Shown here piece after piece: positions 14,691 to 17,202 of a stretch of DNA of 17,202 bases. Origin of the DNA: Actinomycetes bacterium (lineage in GTDB: Bacteria > Actinomycetota > Actinomycetes > Actinomycetales > Cellulomonadaceae); assembly GCA_021793115.1 (NCBI GenBank), contig JAJYTJ010000076.1:1-17202 (forward strand), in the 5' to 3' direction. The notes beneath the pieces were generated by a model that was not told the origin of the DNA, ran no database searches, and worked only from the letters and a program-made list of their open reading frames with translations. Both the position numbers and the translations under genes were made by a program. Each line of letters opens with the position of its first letter. Position 1 is the stretch's first letter.

Positions 14691-15995
14691 TCAGCGCTCG
14701 GCCGCCGGGACGTAGTCGCGCGCGCCCGCGCCCGTGTAGATCTGGCGCGGGCGCCCGATCTTCGTCTGCGGGTCCAGCATCATCTCGCGCCACTGCGCGA
14801 TCCAGCCCGGCATGCGCCCGAGCGCGAACAGCGGCGTGAACATCGACTCGTCGAAGCCCATCGCCTTGTAGATGATGCCCGTGTAGAAGTCGACGTTCGG
14901 GTAGAGCTTGCGCGAGAGGAAGTAGTCGTCGTGCAGCGCGATCTCCTCGAGACCCAGCGCGATGTCGAGCAGCGGGTCGTCGGTCCCGAGCGCGTGGAGC
15001 ACGTCGGTGGTCAGGCGCTTGACGATGGCCGCACGCGGGTCGTAGTTCTTGTAGACGCGGTGGCCGAAGCCCATGAGGCGGACGCCCGCCTCCTTGTTCT
15101 TCACGCGGCGCATGAAGTCGGTGGCGTCGCCGCCGTTGTCGCGGATCTCGGCGAGCATCTTGAGCACCGCCTCGTTGGCCCCGCCGTGCGCCGGCCCGGA
15201 CAGCGCGTTGATCCCGGCGGCCACCGACGCGTAGATGTTGGCGTGGCTCGATCCGACGATCCGCACGGTCGACGTCGAGCAGTTCTGCTCGTGGTCGGCG
15301 TGGAGGATGAGCAGCGTGTCGAGCGCCTGCACCGCGACCGGGTCCGGCGCCCAGTTCTGGTACGGCACGGCGAACGCCATCCGCAGGAAGTCCTCGACGT
15401 AGCCGCGCGCGTAGTCCGGGTACAGCAGCGGCTCGCCCTTGAGCGAGCGCATGACGTAGGACGTGATGGTCCGCGTCTTGGCGAGGATGAGCACCGTGGC
15501 GAGCTCGACGGCCTCGGGGTCGAACGGGTCGAGCGACTCCGGGTAGAACGTGGCCAGCGCGTTGACGGCCGACGCCAGCACCGCCATGGGGTGCGCCCCG
15601 CGGGGGAACGTCCCCATGAAGGTGCGGAAGTCCTCGTGCACCAGCGTGTGGCGGTTGACCCGCTCGCTGAACGCGTCGAGCGTCTTGGCGTCCGGCAGCT
15701 CGCCGTTGATGAGCAGGTACGCCACCTCGAGGAACGTGGAGTGCTCGGCCAGCTGGTCGATCGGGTACCCGCGGTAGCGCAGGATGCCGGCGTCGCCGTC
15801 GATGTACGTGATGGACGACTCGCACGACGCGGTGTTCATGAAGCCGGGGTCCACGGTGACCATGCCCGTGTCGCGCAGCAACGAGGAGACGACGATCCCG
15901 TCGTTGCCCTCGGTGGCATGGACGATCGGGAGGTCCCGCGTCTGGCCGTCGACGACCAGCTGGACCGGCGTCCGGGCCGTGAGGATGTCCGTCAT
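14691..15995 (-). CDS. gltA: Citrate synthase
   Basis: Citrate synthase condenses oxaloacetate and acetyl-CoA at the entry of the TCA cycle. The 434-residue protein is the long, type II form. Catalytic residues are visible: H270 (GPAHGGAN), H312 (GFGHRVYKNYDPRA) and D369 (NVDFYTG), with HADHEQNCS at 232-240. The N-terminal beta domain (residues 10-75) is that of hexameric, NADH-sensitive bacterial enzymes, although sensitivity cannot be read from sequence. The ATG at 15995 is chosen because GGAAGGA precedes it and the protein then begins like its relatives; the frame extends upstream but with no family match. It is preceded by a 165-base gap with a -10 box and a palindrome. It is convergent with the lysozyme-like gene. 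Confidence 0.96.
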   Translation of the reverse strand: MTDILTARTPVQLVVDGQTRDLPIVHATEGNDGIVVSSLLRDTGMVTVDPGFMNTASCESSITYIDGDAGILRYRGYPIDQLAEHSTFLEVAYLLINGELPDAKTLDAFSERVNRHTLVHEDFRTFMGTFPRGAHPMAVLASAVNALATFYPESLDPFDPEAVELATVLILAKTRTITSYVMRSLKGEPLLYPDYARGYVEDFLRMAFAVPYQNWAPDPVAVQALDTLLILHADHEQNCSTSTVRIVGSSHANIYASVAAGINALSGPAHGGANEAVLKMLAEIRDNGGDATDFMRRVKNKEAGVRLMGFGHRVYKNYDPRAAIVKRLTTDVLHALGTDDPLLDIALGLEEIALHDDYFLSRKLYPNVDFYTGIIYKAMGFDESMFTPLFALGRMPGWIAQWREMMLDPQTKIGRPRQIYTGAGARDYVPAAER

Positions 15996-16079
15996 GAGGG
16001 GGTCCTTCCTGCGCCACCCGAAGGGCGGGACCGCATCGTTGCGTCGCACTGGTGTGCGCCAGACCAAAGATGTGGCGCG

Positions 16080-16085
16080 ACTTTA
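16080..16085 (-). promoter_or_regulatory. Candidate -10 box for gltA
   Basis: TAAAGT on the minus strand would start transcription near 16073, leaving a leader of about 78 bases. The -35 position reads TGGTGG, a weak match. The leader contains GCGCCA and TGGCGC (11-base loop), which can pair near its 5' end. Confidence 0.45.
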
Positions 16086-16116
16086 CCTGCACAGGGGCGG
16101 CGCCACCACTCCCTTG

Positions 16117-16135
16117 GTCAAGAATTTATCTTGAC
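16117..16135. promoter_or_regulatory. AT-rich palindrome upstream of gltA, operator-like
   Basis: GTCAAGA (16117-16123), ATTTA, TCTTGAC (16129-16135) form a perfect 7-bp inverted repeat with a 5-base spacer in the most AT-rich stretch of the window. It lies about 32 bases upstream of the TAAAGT box. Each arm includes a TTGAC, so a -35 element on either strand is also possible, but no -10 fits at 17 bases on the minus strand. It does not match the HspR (HAIR), RamB or GlxR sites I know. Confidence 0.55.
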
Positions 16136-16144
16136 ATCGAGGCA

Positions 16145-16158
16145 GGTGCGCCAGCACC
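16145..16158 (-). terminator. Short hairpin after dapC (weak terminator candidate)
   Basis: GGTGC (16145-16149) and GCACC (16154-16158) form a 5-bp stem with a 4-base loop, 2 bases after the dapC stop on the minus strand. No T-run follows directly. Confidence 0.3.
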
Positions 16159-16160
16159 CA

Positions 16161-17202
16161 TCATGCACCCGTCAGCCGTGCGCTGGCTTCAGCGACCCGT
16201 TCGTCGGACGCCGTGAGCGCCACGCGCACGTGGCCGTCGCCGGCCCTCCCGTAGAACACCCCCGGCGCCACGAGAATGCCCAGACCCGCCAGGTCCTCGA
16301 CCGTGGCTCGGGAGCCCTGGCCGCCCTCGGGGCGCACCCACAGGTACAGCCCGGCGTGCGAGCCGTCGACGACGTACCCGGCCTCCCCGAACGCCGCGAC
16401 GAGCAGCCGGCGCCGGCGCTCGTAGCGCGCCCGCTGCCGCGCCACGTGCTCGTCGTCCGCGAGCGCCGCGACCATCGCCGCCTGCACCGGGCCGGGGACG
16501 ATGAACCCCGCGTGCTTGCGCACCTCGAGCAGCCGGCCGACGAGCGCGGCGTCGCCCGCGACGAACGCGGCGCGGTACCCCGCCAGGTTGGACTGCTTGG
16601 ACAGCGAGTACGCCACGAGGAGCCCGGCGTCGTCGCCGCCGGTCACCCGCGGGTCGAGGAGGCTGGGCACACCCTGCGACGCCCACGGCTCGTCCCAGGC
16701 CAGCTCGGCGTAGCACTCGTCGGACGCGACGACCACTGGCCGGCCGTGGCGCGCCTGCGCGGCCCGTGCCGCCTGCACCACGCCCCGCAGCTGCTCGACG
16801 GAGAGCACCGAACCGTCAGGGTTCCCCGGCGAGTTGAGCCAGACGAGCCGCACCGCGCCCTCGTCGTCCGCCGCCAGGCGCGCGGCCGCGTCGGCGCACG
16901 GCTCCGGCGTCGCGCCGGCCAGCCGGGCGCCCACGTCGTAGGTCGGGTAGGCGACCTCCGGGTGGAGCACCACGTCGCCGTCGCGCAGGCCGAGCAGCGA
17001 CGGCAGGAGGGCGACGAGCTCCTTGGACCCGAGCGTGGGCAGCACGCCCGCGGGGTCGAGGTCGGGCACGCGCCGACGGCGGGCGAACCAGCGCACCACC
17101 GCGTCGCGCAGCTGCGGCGTCCCGGCGGTCTGCGGGTAGCCCGGCGAGTCCGCCGCCGCGGCCAGGGCCTCGCGGACCACCTCGGGCGTCGGGTCCACCG
17201 GG
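16161..17202 (-). CDS. dapC: Succinyldiaminopimelate transaminase (5' end beyond the right edge)
   Basis: DapC is a PLP aminotransferase that makes N-succinyl-LL-diaminopimelate from the DapD product and glutamate. The frame stays open to the edge (PVDPTPEVVREAL), where relatives read SVGTPVDPTP, so about 20-40 N-terminal residues are missing; the GTG at 17198 is internal. Counting from it: GSK at 57-59, NSPGNPDGS at 122-130 (N126), D160 and Y163 (SDECYAELAW), the PLP lysine K201 in SLSKQSNLAGYR, and R209. It belongs to the same pathway as dapD and dapE in this window. A 165-base gap separates it from gltA. A generic class I/II aminotransferase is the alternative, but sequence and context favour DapC. 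Confidence 0.93.
   Translation of the reverse strand, partial: PVDPTPEVVREALAAAADSPGYPQTAGTPQLRDAVVRWFARRRRVPDLDPAGVLPTLGSKELVALLPSLLGLRDGDVVLHPEVAYPTYDVGARLAGATPEPCADAAARLAADDEGAVRLVWLNSPGNPDGSVLSVEQLRGVVQAARAAQARHGRPVVVASDECYAELAWDEPWASQGVPSLLDPRVTGGDDAGLLVAYSLSKQSNLAGYRAAFVAGDAALVGRLLEVRKHAGFIVPGPVQAAMVAALADDEHVARQRARYERRRRLLVAAFGEAGYVVDGSHAGLYLWVRPEGGQGSRATVEDLAGLGILVAPGVFYGRAGDGHVRVALTASDERVAEASARLTGA

Noticed and set aside
16117..16135. Palindrome as an HspR (HAIR) site
   Set aside because: HAIR is CTTGAGT-N7-ACTCAAG. Here the arms are in the opposite order (TCAAG then CTTGA) with a 5-base spacer, and there is no chaperone gene.
16116..16136. TTGACC/TTGACA in the palindrome as -35 boxes
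   Set aside because: On the minus strand the hexamer 17-18 bases on is GCCCCT or CCCCTG; on the plus strand no TAnnnT follows and the direction is antisense to dapC.
16161..17198. dapC complete with a start at GTG 17198
   Set aside because: The start would cut the conserved SVGTPVDPTP region in the middle, and the frame continues to the window edge, so the gene is partial.

Overview
The window is very GC-rich, densely coded DNA with no mobile element, CRISPR array, phage gene, rRNA or tRNA that I can see. Gene content and order point to an actinobacterium. Several neighbour sets (sigE/anti-sigma/tatB with a divergent O-methyltransferase; dapE/LOG/folP2-like/DUF3117; dapD near dapE) follow the order I remember around Rv1201c-Rv1224 of Mycobacterium tuberculosis, but the proteins look more like those of Cellulomonadaceae or related Micrococcales. 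That family placement is inference; no search was run.

Layout from left to right. (1) Positions 1-3996, all minus strand: sigE, its ZAS-type anti-sigma factor, tatB, trpS, a 2'-5' RNA ligase-like protein and a YihY/BrkB membrane protein cut by the left edge. (2) A divergent promoter region around 4000-4133 carries a good ECF-type promoter for sigE and a separate promoter for a SAM-dependent O-methyltransferase on the plus strand; the methyltransferase seems to begin at a non-standard ATC codon. (3) A 441-base non-coding stretch between convergent genes (4767-5207) is filled by two unrelated tandem-repeat families. (4) Positions 5208-12662, all minus strand: gltD, dapE, LOG-family protein, folP2-like protein, PIG-V-type mannosyltransferase, a 55-residue DUF3117 protein and leucyl aminopeptidase. 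(5) On the plus strand, dapD and a membrane-anchored lysozyme-like protein. (6) On the minus strand, citrate synthase and dapC, which runs off the right edge.

How the genes fit together: dapC, dapD and dapE are three steps of the succinylase route to meso-diaminopimelate and lysine; the lysozyme-like protein behind dapD would act on the wall built from that precursor. GltD (glutamate supply) and GltA (entry to the TCA cycle) provide nitrogen and carbon for the same pathways. SigE, RseA and TatB form an envelope-stress and export block.

The most interesting signals are non-coding: an eight-copy, helically phased GGCTCCAC array beside a separate 28-bp repeat array; six genes whose start codon lies 6-7 bases after a TAnnnT box, as expected for leaderless transcripts; the ATC start; an AT-rich palindrome upstream of citrate synthase; and a direct repeat overlapping the DUF3117 promoter. 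I found no clearly new multi-gene system.
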